Shown here: positions 23,829 to 32,582 of the stretch, one piece after another
Position numbering within the stretch: the stretch's first letter is position 1
How the letters are laid out: each line of letters starts with the position of its first letter
Assembly: GCA_964453665.1 (NCBI GenBank)
Contig: CAYVQT010000023.1
Span: 1 to 44,053, forward strand
Length of the DNA stretch: 44,053 nt
Direction of reading: 5' to 3'
From: DAOUTY01 sp964453665
GTDB taxonomy: Bacteria; Chloroflexota; Dehalococcoidia; SZUA-161
Notes under the pieces: model-generated
Database searches by the model: none
What the model was told of the DNA's origin: nothing
The model's input: the letters and a program-made list of their open reading frames with translations, nothing else
Program-made: the position numbers and the translations under genes

Positions 23829-25991
23829 ATGACAACTAGTCAGTCGAAGCGATACCAAATAGCTATAGATGCAGGCGGAACAATGACTGATTGTGTTCTG
23901 GTGGATAAAGATGGGGAAATCGTTGTGGGGAAAGCGTTGAGTAACAAAGTGAATGAAGCTGAGAGCTACATGGAATCCGTAGCAAATGCTTCCGAATACA
24001 TAAATACCGCTAGTTCGGAAGTTCATGAAGGAACAGCAATTTGTACTTATGCAGGTACAACTATGCTCAATATTCTGCTTACTCTCACCGGACAGAAAGT
24101 GGGTTTGTTAACGACAAAGGGTTTTGAGCATGTGCTGTATATGGAAAGGGCATTGACATGGTTGCACCTATCTTACGATGAACAAATGCGCCAGAGTTTA
24201 CATGAGCACACGCCATCAGTTGTCGATGTGAGGAATGTTAAGCCAGTTGCCGAGCGAATCAAAGGGCCTTCCTACTATCCTGGCGCTCATATACCAGCTG
24301 GTTCTGTCTTGGTTCCGCTTAGAGAGGAGGATGTTAGGAAGGGAGTCGAAGAACTGATTGATGCCGGTGTACAAGTGATAGGCATCTTATTTATACACTC
24401 TTACGTGAATCCAGCGCATGAATCTAGAGCAGCAGAAATCGCCCGAGAGATTATCCAGCAGCGTGGCGCGGATGTTCGAGTAGTTCTATCTTACGAGGTA
24501 TGCCCTGTAAGCATGGAATCCCAGAGGGCCAAGAGTCTTATGGTCCAGTGCTTTGCTGCGTTGCCAGCACAGGCACAACTTTTAAAGGTGGAGCAAGCAG
24601 CTAAGAGTGATGGCTTCGCCTACGAACTGACAACTTTTTTATCATACGGAGCTTCAGTCAATGTTCGCTATCACCGTATGTATGAGAGCCTGATTTCAGG
24701 GCCTGCTGGAGGTTTGATTGGCGCCCAGTATTTCCTGAATGAAATAAATAATATAGATAGCATAATCTGTACTGACTTAGGCGGTACCAGCTACGACGTA
24801 GGGGTGATTACTAAAGGGTTGACTAACATTGAGGCAGAGCCTGTGTTTGCTGGCCACAAGATGAATTTGCCCATGCTGGCAATTGACTCTATCGGTGCAG
24901 GTACAGGTACACTAATTCACGTAGATACCGTGCTGAAACGTGTCGAGCTGGGGCCTGAAAGTGCGGGATCCATGGTTGGTACTTGCTACAAATATCCAGA
25001 TATAACTATTGGCGATCTAGACCTCATTCTTGGATACCTCAATCCCGAGTATTTCTTAGGTGGGGCAATTAAGCTTGACAAAGAAAGGGCTTTATTCGAA
25101 GTAACGGAACGCTTGGCAAAACCACTTGGGCAAGATGTCTACGAAGCATCAAGCAGAGTTCTGGATACGCTACATAGTAAAATGAGGGATCACATCAGTG
25201 GCACAATGATTGCAAGGGGGGGTAATATCAATGATTTTACCCTGTTTGCTTACGGGGGTAGTGGCCCACTTCATATGTGGGGAGTATCAGAAGGTTTGAA
25301 TGTACGCGCAACATGTACAGTTCCTTGGGCTGCTGCTTTTTCCGCCTTTGGCGTTGCCGCTGCGGACTACTTCCATAACTATCAAAAAAGTGTTTTATGT
25401 GTGCTTGCGGCAGCAATGAGTGACGACGCTAAACTTAAGGAGTGCGAAGCGCTGAACCAAGCCTGGCAGGAACTTGAAGAAAAGGCATATGTTGAGATGG
25501 AGGCAGAGGGTTTTTCACGTGACAATGTTAGCTTCCGCTACGGCATATATGCCAGGTATATCGGACAGATGGCTAGCTGGTATGCTCCGGTCCCTTCGGG
25601 AAGGATAGGCTCGATTGAGGATATGGACAAAGTTATAATTGACAGCTTTGAGCAGGCTTATACTTCGATCTATCCTCTTGCAGCTCGCATGCCTGAATCA
25701 GGTTACGCAGTCACCGTTGCAGTGGTACAATCGTATGCTGACAAAAGAAAGCCAACAGTTAGAATACACGAGCTTTCTGATAAGGAACCATCTAAAGAAG
25801 CGCATAAAGGCAAAAGGGCAGTGTTTTTTGAAGGCGAGTGGTCGGATTGGGATGTATGGGAAATGGATCCATTGAAAGCAGGAAACCATATTATAGGACC
25901 AGCAATAATAGAACACCCCATGACCACCGTCGTCATTCCACCCAGAAAGCGCATAGAGATCGACCCGTACATGATAATGTGGTTCAAGTAA
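23829..25991 (+). CDS. Acetone-carboxylase-like beta subunit (hydantoinase A family)
   Basis: A 720-residue HyuA-family ATPase, the usual length of the acetone carboxylase beta subunit. It opens with the actin-like phosphate-binding motif AIDAGGTMTDCVLVDKDGEI and carries CTDLGGTSYDVGVI (about residue 315) and LLAIDSIGAGTGTLI-like sequence (PMLAIDSIGAGTGTLI). It would phosphorylate the ketone enolate and/or bicarbonate for the alpha subunit. GGAGG precedes ATG 23829. Third gene of the operon; gene order alpha-gamma-beta differs from the beta-alpha-gamma order I recall for classical acx operons. Confidence 0.86.
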   Translation: MTTSQSKRYQIAIDAGGTMTDCVLVDKDGEIVVGKALSNKVNEAESYMESVANASEYINTASSEVHEGTAICTYAGTTMLNILLTLTGQKVGLLTTKGFEHVLYMERALTWLHLSYDEQMRQSLHEHTPSVVDVRNVKPVAERIKGPSYYPGAHIPAGSVLVPLREEDVRKGVEELIDAGVQVIGILFIHSYVNPAHESRAAEIAREIIQQRGADVRVVLSYEVCPVSMESQRAKSLMVQCFAALPAQAQLLKVEQAAKSDGFAYELTTFLSYGASVNVRYHRMYESLISGPAGGLIGAQYFLNEINNIDSIICTDLGGTSYDVGVITKGLTNIEAEPVFAGHKMNLPMLAIDSIGAGTGTLIHVDTVLKRVELGPESAGSMVGTCYKYPDITIGDLDLILGYLNPEYFLGGAIKLDKERALFEVTERLAKPLGQDVYEASSRVLDTLHSKMRDHISGTMIARGGNINDFTLFAYGGSGPLHMWGVSEGLNVRATCTVPWAAAFSAFGVAAADYFHNYQKSVLCVLAAAMSDDAKLKECEALNQAWQELEEKAYVEMEAEGFSRDNVSFRYGIYARYIGQMASWYAPVPSGRIGSIEDMDKVIIDSFEQAYTSIYPLAARMPESGYAVTVAVVQSYADKRKPTVRIHELSDKEPSKEAHKGKRAVFFEGEWSDWDVWEMDPLKAGNHIIGPAIIEHPMTTVVIPPRKRIEIDPYMIMWFK

Positions 25992-26036
25992 ATATTTCTG
26001 CAAAGGTACTAGGCAATATCGATCGGAGCGGTATTG

Positions 26037-27410
26037 ATGAATAACGATAAGATCGAATTTATAGATCCCAAGTGCCTTAAGGAACATCCTTTCTCGATAA
26101 GTATTTACGGCAGAGATAATCAAGGCGATATAACTGGAAGTATTAAGGAACATGGAATTCTTGTACCACTAGTTATTCACGGTAATGATGTAATAAGTGG
26201 CCACCGAAGACTACGGGCTGCGCTGGACATCGGTTTGGAATCCGTACCTTGTATACATCAACAGTATGCGTCATTAACACAGGAACAGGAGGCAATACTC
26301 GAGTACAACCGCTACCGGCAGAAAACAGTCCTTCAAATTTATAGGGAGGGAATGGCCTTAGAAAAAATAGAACGATTGAAAGCAAGGCAAAGGCAGGTAA
26401 GGGGAGGTAAACATAAGGTTCTGCAATATTTAGCACAACCTAGTGAAAAACGCAAAACACGCTATCTCATAGCTAAAGCCATCGGGCTAGGTTCAGGAGA
26501 GCAATGGCGAAGGCTTACTTTTATAGCACGTAATAACCCACAGCTAATGGAGCAAATAGGGTCATCCGGGCTTACAATAAATAAAGCTTATGAAATAACG
26601 AAAAAGAATGAAATAGCAAATAATTTGCCCAGAACGATAACAGTGGAGAGAGAAAAGGGATCAGCAATAATGAGATTTGGTTCCTTTGAAAAACTCTCCT
26701 GTGAAATTCCAGATAATTCCATAGAAATAATATTAACCAATCCAGCCTTTAAAGTCTCATGTATTGACAGATGGAAAAGACTATCGTCGATTGGCTCTCG
26801 TGTTTTAGTTGATGGTGGTATTCTAATTACCTATGTATCCAAATTTTTCATAGTGGATGCTATTTCAGCACTAATACAAGACCTCGACTATTTCTGGATG
26901 ATCGCGTTTACACTACCCAGCGCTAGACGTAAAATAGAAGAACCTCAAAATGTATTCACATATTGGATGCCGATACTGATATTCACCAAGGGTGAGCCTA
27001 AAACTGCAGCACTTGGAGATTGGAAAGATTTACTATTGGATAAATCGAAAGGGAAATTTAATAGGTTGTCATGTTTACCCTCGGCAAGGTATCTGATGCG
27101 TATTTTTTCTTCTCCAAACGCGACTGTACTCGATCCATTTGCTCACACCGGAGAATTCCTTATAGCTGCGACGCGGGAAGGCTGCCATGCCCTTGGCTAT
27201 GAGGAAAATGCGGATCATTATAACATTGCAGTACAGCGGCTTTTCCAGGAAGGAAATACTTTAAAGTTAAGATGCCCTCGCCATAACTGTCATGGCTCTT
27301 TATTTAAAGAGGGTGATGAAGTTTATTGCATACAGTGTGGCTTCAGGACAAGTCTAACGTCCTTTCACCTCGGAGACTTCGCAGGAACCCGGGGGGTACC
27401 CGATCATTAG
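26037..27410 (+). CDS. ParB-nuclease-like domain fused to a DNA methyltransferase and zinc ribbon
   Basis: A 457-residue protein in three parts. Residues 5-95 are a ParB N-terminal domain with the signature SGHRRLRAALDIG (54-66); residues 96-200 are a helical, charged DNA-binding linker; residues 210-405 are a beta-class (permuted) N6/N4 methyltransferase with VLDPFAHTGEF (364-374) as motif I and TNPAF (234-238) where DPPY/NPPY is expected. Cys413, Cys418, Cys431 and Cys434 form a C-terminal zinc ribbon. The altered catalytic motif suggests reduced or lost methylation. The final five codons are inside an IS3 tip. GGAG lies 8 bases before ATG 26037; a TTG three bases up to 26034 is also possible. 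Probably of plasmid, phage or ICE origin; a relic copy is at 9.6-11 kb. Confidence 0.8.
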   Translation: MNNDKIEFIDPKCLKEHPFSISIYGRDNQGDITGSIKEHGILVPLVIHGNDVISGHRRLRAALDIGLESVPCIHQQYASLTQEQEAILEYNRYRQKTVLQIYREGMALEKIERLKARQRQVRGGKHKVLQYLAQPSEKRKTRYLIAKAIGLGSGEQWRRLTFIARNNPQLMEQIGSSGLTINKAYEITKKNEIANNLPRTITVEREKGSAIMRFGSFEKLSCEIPDNSIEIILTNPAFKVSCIDRWKRLSSIGSRVLVDGGILITYVSKFFIVDAISALIQDLDYFWMIAFTLPSARRKIEEPQNVFTYWMPILIFTKGEPKTAALGDWKDLLLDKSKGKFNRLSCLPSARYLMRIFSSPNATVLDPFAHTGEFLIAATREGCHALGYEENADHYNIAVQRLFQEGNTLKLRCPRHNCHGSLFKEGDEVYCIQCGFRTSLTSFHLGDFAGTRGVPDH

Positions 27411-27740
27411 GACAGGATAGGAGCTATATTAAGAGCGGGTCCCGCTGTCCCCCCAGGTAATTGGTATTAAGGATTCTACAATACCTCCATAGGCAGATTC
27501 CACCGTGATTGGGGTAAACACCTCGGCCGGGTCAGGTCATTTAGCTTTCCAGTTGTAATAAATGACATTGCTTATGCCATACTTCCGGCAGAAATCCACA
27601 AACGTGGCCTCTGTCTCCCCTTCTTAGCATGGCGATGATCCGCTCTGCGTACCTCCTTGCCTTCACGGAGTTTCCCATTATGAGCCTTCTATTATACGGG
27701 AACTTTAATAGCAACTGACCTGGTTTTTAGGTGAGGGTCA
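27394..27740 (-). mobile_element. IS3-B: internally deleted IS3 element
   Basis: On the minus strand an orfA start (MGNSVKARRYAERIIAML, then frameshifted sequence reading CRKYGISNVIYYNWKAK) is joined directly to the last codons of an orfB (PAEVFTPITVESAYGGIVES). The end beginning ACCCGATCATTAGGACAGGA near 27397 matches, inverted, the end of the IS3 copy at 32562 (96 bases similar). Only about 330 of roughly 1300 expected bases remain. The tip supplies the stop codon of the ParB-methyltransferase gene. The right edge is not precisely definable. Confidence 0.75.
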
Positions 27741-27759
27741 AAAGGATCCCATAAGTTGT

Positions 27760-27792
27760 CCCCCTCGCTGTTGGGGGGCACCAGCGAGGGGG
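27760..27792 (-). terminator. GC-rich hairpin after livF
   Basis: CCCCCTCGCTG at 27760-27770 and CAGCGAGGGGG at 27782-27792 form a perfect 11-base stem with an 11-base G-rich loop, 33 bases past the livF stop on the minus strand. Strong enough to stop transcription though only short T-runs follow. It also separates livF from the IS3-B relic. Confidence 0.6.
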
Positions 27793-27824
27793 GCATGAGA
27801 GAATTAAGCTTAAGTATGATGTAC

Positions 27825-28532
27825 TTAGGTACCCAAGTATACTTGTTTGATTACCCTGTCTTCGCACAAATCTGCCACACAACCTTGATGAACCACGGAC
27901 CCCGTGTGAAGTACATAGGCTCGACTTGCCAGTGCGAAAGCAAAGCGAGCATTCTGTTCAACCAGCAGTATAGCTATCCCACCCTGACTAAGTTGTGTAA
28001 TTAACCGACCTATTTCACCGACAACCATCGGTGCGAGTCCGAGTGTGGGTTCATCGAGCATTAGAAGTTTGGGTTGGCACATCAGAGCCCGCGCCATAGC
28101 TAGCATCTGTTGCTCTCCGCCACTAAGACTCTGCGCTAGTTGATTTTGTCTATCTTTCAAGATAGGGAAGTAGGTAAATATCTGCTCGAGAGTTTTGGCT
28201 ATCGTTTGTTTATCCTTTATCAAATATGCGCCCATCAGAAGATTGTCTTTGACTGACAGCTCGTTAAATAACTCCTTTCTTTCAGGGACGTGTGCTATGC
28301 CTAACCGAGTTACTTCATCCGGTTCTAATCTATTAATCATATTCTGCTTGAATAATATTTGCCCTGATTTTGGCCTGATCAATCCTGATATAGTATGGAA
28401 CAACGTGGTTTTTCCAGCACCATTGTTACCTACTATTGACACCACTTCGCCATCGCTAATCTGTATAGAGACCTCTTTCAAAGCTACAGCTTTCCCATAG
28501 CAGACAACTAACGATTCGACACTAAGCAGCAT
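27825..28532 (-). CDS. livF: Branched-chain amino-acid-type ABC transporter ATPase LivF
   Basis: A 235-residue ATPase with Walker A GNNGAGKTT, signature LSGGEQQMLAMARAL, and Walker B LLMLDEPTLGLAP, the characteristic LivF form. It pairs with LivG to energise import through LivH/LivM. Its start overlaps the end of livG by 11 bases, so translation is coupled. Last gene of the operon, followed by a hairpin. Ligand need not be an amino acid; Liv-type systems also import aromatic acids and other carboxylates. Confidence 0.95.
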   Translation of the reverse strand: MLLSVESLVVCYGKAVALKEVSIQISDGEVVSIVGNNGAGKTTLFHTISGLIRPKSGQILFKQNMINRLEPDEVTRLGIAHVPERKELFNELSVKDNLLMGAYLIKDKQTIAKTLEQIFTYFPILKDRQNQLAQSLSGGEQQMLAMARALMCQPKLLMLDEPTLGLAPMVVGEIGRLITQLSQGGIAILLVEQNARFAFALASRAYVLHTGSVVHQGCVADLCEDRVIKQVYLGT

Positions 28533-29304
28533 ATTCAGCCCCCAGATAAACTTTGATGACTTCGGGATCTTGTCCTACATCCGATGGTTTCCCCTCGGCA
28601 ATCTTCTTTCCAAAGCTCATCACCATGATCCGGTCGCAATTGTTCATGATTGACTTGACATTATGTTCGATGAGGAGGACGGTGGTTCCAGCATCGTTTA
28701 ATTTAGCTATTGTCTGCAGCATGATCTCAATTTCGGCATTGTTTAAGCCGGTTAGCGGTTCGTCCAGCAGAAGGATTTCGGGGTTTGTCATCATAGCCAT
28801 AGCCAGACTCAGGTATCTCTGAAAGCCATGTGACAGCGTATCAGCAAAGCTATTGCATACAGACATCATTCCCAACGAACTAAGCAAGTCGGCTGCTTTA
28901 TCTTCGAGCGCCTTTGTATTATCTTTTAAACCTATTATTTGCCCCACAATACTGATCTTTCCTTGGAGATAATCACTAATTAACATATTCTCCATCACGG
29001 TCATATCTTTAAAAGTGGTATCCATCTGAAAAGTCCGAATTATTCCCTGACGGGCTAAACTATGTGGACTACAACCGGTGATATCGCGGCCCTGGTATAT
29101 TATCTTTCCACCACTAACACTGAGAAAGCCGGTGATAAGGTTAAATAATGTGCTCTTGCCTGCACCGTTAGGTCCTATAATACCCAGTATCTCGCCTCTG
29201 TACACCTTGAAGCTTATTGCATCTACAGCGACAAGGCCGGCAAAGTTCTTTTTCAACTCTCTCGTTTCGAGGATTACCTCTATTTCCGGCATGTCCGAAT
29301 CCAT
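28522..29304 (-). CDS. livG: Branched-chain amino-acid-type ABC transporter ATPase LivG
   Basis: A 260-residue ATPase with Walker A GPNGAGKSTLFNLITG and Walker B EILLLDEPLTGLN, and the LivG-type C-terminal end EVIKVYLGAEYA. The ABC signature reads LSHGFQRYLSLA instead of LSxGxQ, a common LivG variation. It lies 135 bases from livM, with a small repeat element in the gap that probably arrived after the operon formed. Confidence 0.95.
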   Translation of the reverse strand: MDSDMPEIEVILETRELKKNFAGLVAVDAISFKVYRGEILGIIGPNGAGKSTLFNLITGFLSVSGGKIIYQGRDITGCSPHSLARQGIIRTFQMDTTFKDMTVMENMLISDYLQGKISIVGQIIGLKDNTKALEDKAADLLSSLGMMSVCNSFADTLSHGFQRYLSLAMAMMTNPEILLLDEPLTGLNNAEIEIMLQTIAKLNDAGTTVLLIEHNVKSIMNNCDRIMVMSFGKKIAEGKPSDVGQDPEVIKVYLGAEYAA

Positions 29305-29333
29305 TTTATGCGCCTCACTCTAGAATGCAATTC

Positions 29334-29395
29334 ATCTAGTGCCCAGTTGCATAATTGACTATACTTATGTTTAAGATGATCGGGATGCACTAGAT
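29334..29395. mobile_element. 62-base miniature element related to IS630
   Basis: ATCTAGTGC at 29334-29342 and GCACTAGAT at 29387-29395 form perfect 9-base inverted repeats around a core whose first 50 bases (CAGTTGCATAATTGAC...CTTATGTTTAAGAT) match the left end of the IS630 copy at 9749. It is either a MITE-like derivative or an IS630 solo end, inserted between livG and livM. Confidence 0.55.
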
Positions 29396-29439
29396 TTCGT
29401 CAACACGATTATTACACTACCCTAGTGCTATCTCCGCTT

Positions 29440-30450
29440 CTAGTTCTCCTTAAGATTGTTCATGAAAAATTTTCCCTTGCTTTTCGTTTGAGCAAGTTCA
29501 ACAAGCTTGGCAAAAAGGCCAATGAGTCCACCGCGGAATAATAGCATTACCAGAATAACTGCCGTGGCATAAATTAATGGCTGGTACTCAAGAGTGAACC
29601 TGAAAAATTCAGGGAGGGTCACCAGGAAAATAGTCCCCACGATAGGACCGGCAAAGTAACCTATTCCTCCGACGATGCCGAACACTATGGGGTAAAATGA
29701 CGTAAATAGCCCAAATTGACCGGGTGAAGCCAGGCCATAAAATAGGGCACTGAAACTCCCCATTATGCCGCATACAAAGCAACATATTATGACTATGAGC
29801 ATTTTGTATCTCAGTGTGGGTACGCCTAAGCTAGAGGCCAGGTCCTCAGCGGTGTTGATAGCCTTTATTAGCTTCCCTAGGTACCCTTTCCACAATCGAT
29901 ACAATATAAAGACAATTAACGAAGCTAACGCCAGCACTAAATAGTAAAAGTCCGCAACACTGGAGAACTCAATAGTGGCACCCCAGGGCAAGGGTATACT
30001 ATTCGGAGGGGGGATATATAGTATACCTGCGGGCCCCCCGGCCCACGACCAATTCGATATTCCTATGGTGATAACCTGATTAAGGCTTAATGTAACCAGT
30101 AAAAAATATAGACCTTTTGCTCGAAGACTAGGGTAAATTATCAGGATAGAGGCTATAGCGGCCACTATGCCGGAAATAAGCATGGCAAGCCATGTGTTGA
30201 AACCAGCCCTCGTAACGAGCAAAGCAGTAGTATAGGCTCCGATAGCCAGGAATCCTCCTTGGGCGACAAACAGAAGTCCCATTCTTATCAGAGGAAAGAC
30301 CGAGACAGCCAAAATAATCTGAAAAAGCACCATGATCCCTACGAGTAAATAATAGTCATTGTGAATCATAACCGGCCAGCTTATAAGCAATGCTATCATT
30401 GCTATAAGCAAGATAATATTTCCCCGTATCGTATAGGTCTTTATTCTCAT
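29440..30450 (-). CDS. livM: Branched-chain amino-acid-type ABC transporter permease LivM
   Basis: A 336-residue permease with about ten predicted membrane segments. Family marks are GGFLAIGAYTTALLV, AKGLYFLLVTLSLNQVITI and the loop IFGIVGGIGYFAGPIVGTIF-like sequence (FGIVGGIGYFAGPIVGTIF). It starts with ATGA overlapping the livH stop, so the two permeases are translated together as the transmembrane heterodimer. Confidence 0.94.
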   Translation of the reverse strand: MRIKTYTIRGNIILLIAMIALLISWPVMIHNDYYLLVGIMVLFQIILAVSVFPLIRMGLLFVAQGGFLAIGAYTTALLVTRAGFNTWLAMLISGIVAAIASILIIYPSLRAKGLYFLLVTLSLNQVITIGISNWSWAGGPAGILYIPPPNSIPLPWGATIEFSSVADFYYLVLALASLIVFILYRLWKGYLGKLIKAINTAEDLASSLGVPTLRYKMLIVIICCFVCGIMGSFSALFYGLASPGQFGLFTSFYPIVFGIVGGIGYFAGPIVGTIFLVTLPEFFRFTLEYQPLIYATAVILVMLLFRGGLIGLFAKLVELAQTKSKGKFFMNNLKEN

Positions 30451-31304
30451 TTCTTGCCCATCAACCCTTGCGGTCTAACCAGAAGCAGTACTATTATAAA
30501 TAGCCATCCAAAGATATTAGCGATACCACCAATATAGGTAAGGCCAACGCTCTCGATAAAGCCCAAGATCAAGCCGCCAAATACTGCACCGGGGATACTG
30601 CCCAAGCCGCCAAGTATCACTACGACCATGACTTTAAATATCACCTGATTACCAATATAAGGGGTAATATAGTAGAGGGGTGCCATCAGAGCTCCGGCGG
30701 CGGCCGCCAAGCCAGTCGCTATGGCAAAAGTTTGACTGCGTATGCTTTTAGTTTTAACTCCAACTAAGAGTGCGGCCTTCGGGTTTGAAGCGACGGCGCG
30801 TATAGTGCGCCCAAACTTGGTATAGTTGATTAGGATGTGAAGACCTAAAACAAGAAAAATGCTAGCTATGATCACAGTAAGCGTGTACCACGAAATACTG
30901 GCACCCAGAAACTTTATTACACCAGAAATCGGTTCCGAAATGTACTTTCCACGAGACCCGATGATGACAGCCATGAGAGCCGATAGACCCATACTCAATC
31001 CCAGGGCCACTATAAAGCTTGGAAGTGCCTGATCAGCCAACGGCCGAAACATGATCCTCTCAACTACTAGCCCTAGTAGTCCCATCGCCAACATAGCCGC
31101 CAGCACGCCAACATAGAAAGGCAATCCAGCAATAGAAACGATATAATATGTGAGAACGGCACCTAGCATGTAGAATTCACCGTGGGCGAAATTGAAGACT
31201 CTGAGTATGCTGAATATCAGGCTAAAACCGAGTGCCATCAATACATATATTAGGCCTGTGGTTAGACCGTTAATAAGCACCTGGACTATAACATTTTGTT
31301 CCAT
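30447..31304 (-). CDS. livH: Branched-chain amino-acid-type ABC transporter permease LivH
   Basis: A 285-residue permease, first gene of the operon. LINGLTTGLIYVLMALGFSL at the N-terminus, FNFAHGEFYMLGA and VVILGGLGSIPGAVFGGLIL are typical. AAGGAAAAT precedes ATG 31304. The DNA immediately upstream is dead IS3 sequence, so the promoter either lies in the short gap 31305-31345 or is provided by the IS remnant. Confidence 0.94.
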   Translation of the reverse strand: MEQNVIVQVLINGLTTGLIYVLMALGFSLIFSILRVFNFAHGEFYMLGAVLTYYIVSIAGLPFYVGVLAAMLAMGLLGLVVERIMFRPLADQALPSFIVALGLSMGLSALMAVIIGSRGKYISEPISGVIKFLGASISWYTLTVIIASIFLVLGLHILINYTKFGRTIRAVASNPKAALLVGVKTKSIRSQTFAIATGLAAAAGALMAPLYYITPYIGNQVIFKVMVVVILGGLGSIPGAVFGGLILGFIESVGLTYIGGIANIFGWLFIIVLLLVRPQGLMGKK

Positions 31305-31344
31305 ATTTTCCTTAGTACACTATTCTACTGGATGATTATATTCT

Positions 31345-31890
31345 ATATCTTTGACCCTGTTTTTGGGGAACAGATCATGTTCTTAAAATACTTCAAGGGA
31401 GTCAGCCCAGAGTGATGTGTGAGGTCTGCCCTTATTATAATCTATCCGCCACCTTCCGATAATATCCTTGGCATGCTTCAGGCTAATAAACAAGTTCTAG
31501 TTCAAGCACTCATCTCGCAACTTGCCTATAAAGCTCTCGATATACGCATTTTCTATCTGAGCTCAGTAAGAGGATCTAAAACAGCTGCGACCCGGCTCCG
31601 CCAGGAGGTGTGTCCACCTTGATGAGTAGGTACTCGCGAGAGTAATAATCCACTATGACCAGAGCGCGGAAACGCCGACCTGTAATGAAGCTATCCGTTA
31701 CAAAGTCCATAGACCACTTCTCGTTGTGGCCTGCAGGAGTTGGTCTAGCTATGAGGTCATCAACAGTGGCCCCTCTACGTCCTCCCTCTCTAATAGCACA
31801 GCGATGATCTGCTCCTCTGTGTACCTCCTTGCTTTCATGGAGTGCTTACCTTGTGTCTATTTTATCACATGGGGGACTCTTGAGGTAAGA
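31345..31890 (-). pseudogene. IS3-C: decayed, internally deleted IS3 copy
   Basis: Minus-strand reading begins with orfA MKARRYTEEQIIAVL, then jumps into orfB with ARPTPAGHNEKWSMDFVTDS, FITGRRFRALVIVDYYSREY and, after a stop and another loss, NAYIESFIGKLRDECLN and IGRWRIDYNKGRPHTSL. The first Asp and final Glu regions are recognisable but the middle Asp region and the orfA/orfB junction are missing. Several stops. Belongs to the IS407/IS2-like subgroup by its KWSMDFV motif, so differs from IS3-A and IS3-B. Confidence 0.75.
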
Positions 31891-31926
31891 TGGAAATAAT
31901 GGACACCAAAGTCGGATAGAATAACA

Positions 31927-32562
31927 AGACCGATGCGTCTCATGGGCATCAAAGCCATCTACCGGCGCCCAAGGACGAGCACACCAGCACCGGGCCACAA
32001 AATATACCCGTATCTGCTAGATGGCATGGAGATAACACGGACGAACCACGTGTGGGCGGCGGACATAACCTGCATCCCCATCGCACGGGGGGTTCTCTAC
32101 CCTTGTGGTCATCATGGAATGGTACAGCTGTTACGTGCTCTCCTGGAGGCTCTCCAACACCCTGGATGCCGGCTCCTGTATTGAAGCCCTGGAAGAGGCG
32201 CTCAGAAAAGGCCGACCGGACATCTGCAGCACCATATCAGAATCAGTATGGACGGTAAAGGAAGCTACAATGATAACCTGTTCATTGATAGGCTGTGGCG
32301 GTCAGTGAAGTACGAAGAAGTGTATCTGAAAGCATATCAGGATGGCAGGGATGCCAGGATCGGGCTCGGCAACTACTCCCGCTTCTACAACACCGAGCGC
32401 CCCCACCAGGCCCTGGGTTACCGGACGCCAGCCGAGGTATTCAACTTAGTGCCGGTAGAAATAACAAATGGAGGTATGGTAGAATCCTTGATATCCAATA
32501 CCTTGGGAATAGCGGGACCCGCTCTTAATATAGCCCCTATCCTGTCCTAATGATGGGGTCCA
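31927..32562 (+). pseudogene. IS3-B orfB pseudogene with terminal repeat
   Basis: Frames in order: LMGIKAIYRRPRTSTPAPGH and NHVWAADITCIPIARG, then a shift to YVLSWRLSNTLDAGSCIEAL, and a second shift to SYNDNLFIDRLWRSVKYEEV and ERPHQALGYRTPAEVF. Two frameshifts and a loss of the middle Asp segment disable it; the first roughly 90 codons and orfA are absent. The right end at 32555-32562 (complement of TGGACCCC) matches the IS3-B tip at 27.4 kb. It ends 20 bases before the MFS start codon. Confidence 0.82.
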
Positions 32563-32582
32563 CCTAAAGACTCTGTGCAGCC

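Noticed and set aside
25698..26153. 151-codon minus-strand frame
   Set aside because: Antisense to the beta-carboxylase gene and the next start; composition is that of a shadow frame.
27756..28004. Plus-strand open frame downstream of the IS3-B relic
   Set aside because: It lies antisense to the well-supported livF gene, has no recognisable similarity and spans the GC-rich hairpin.
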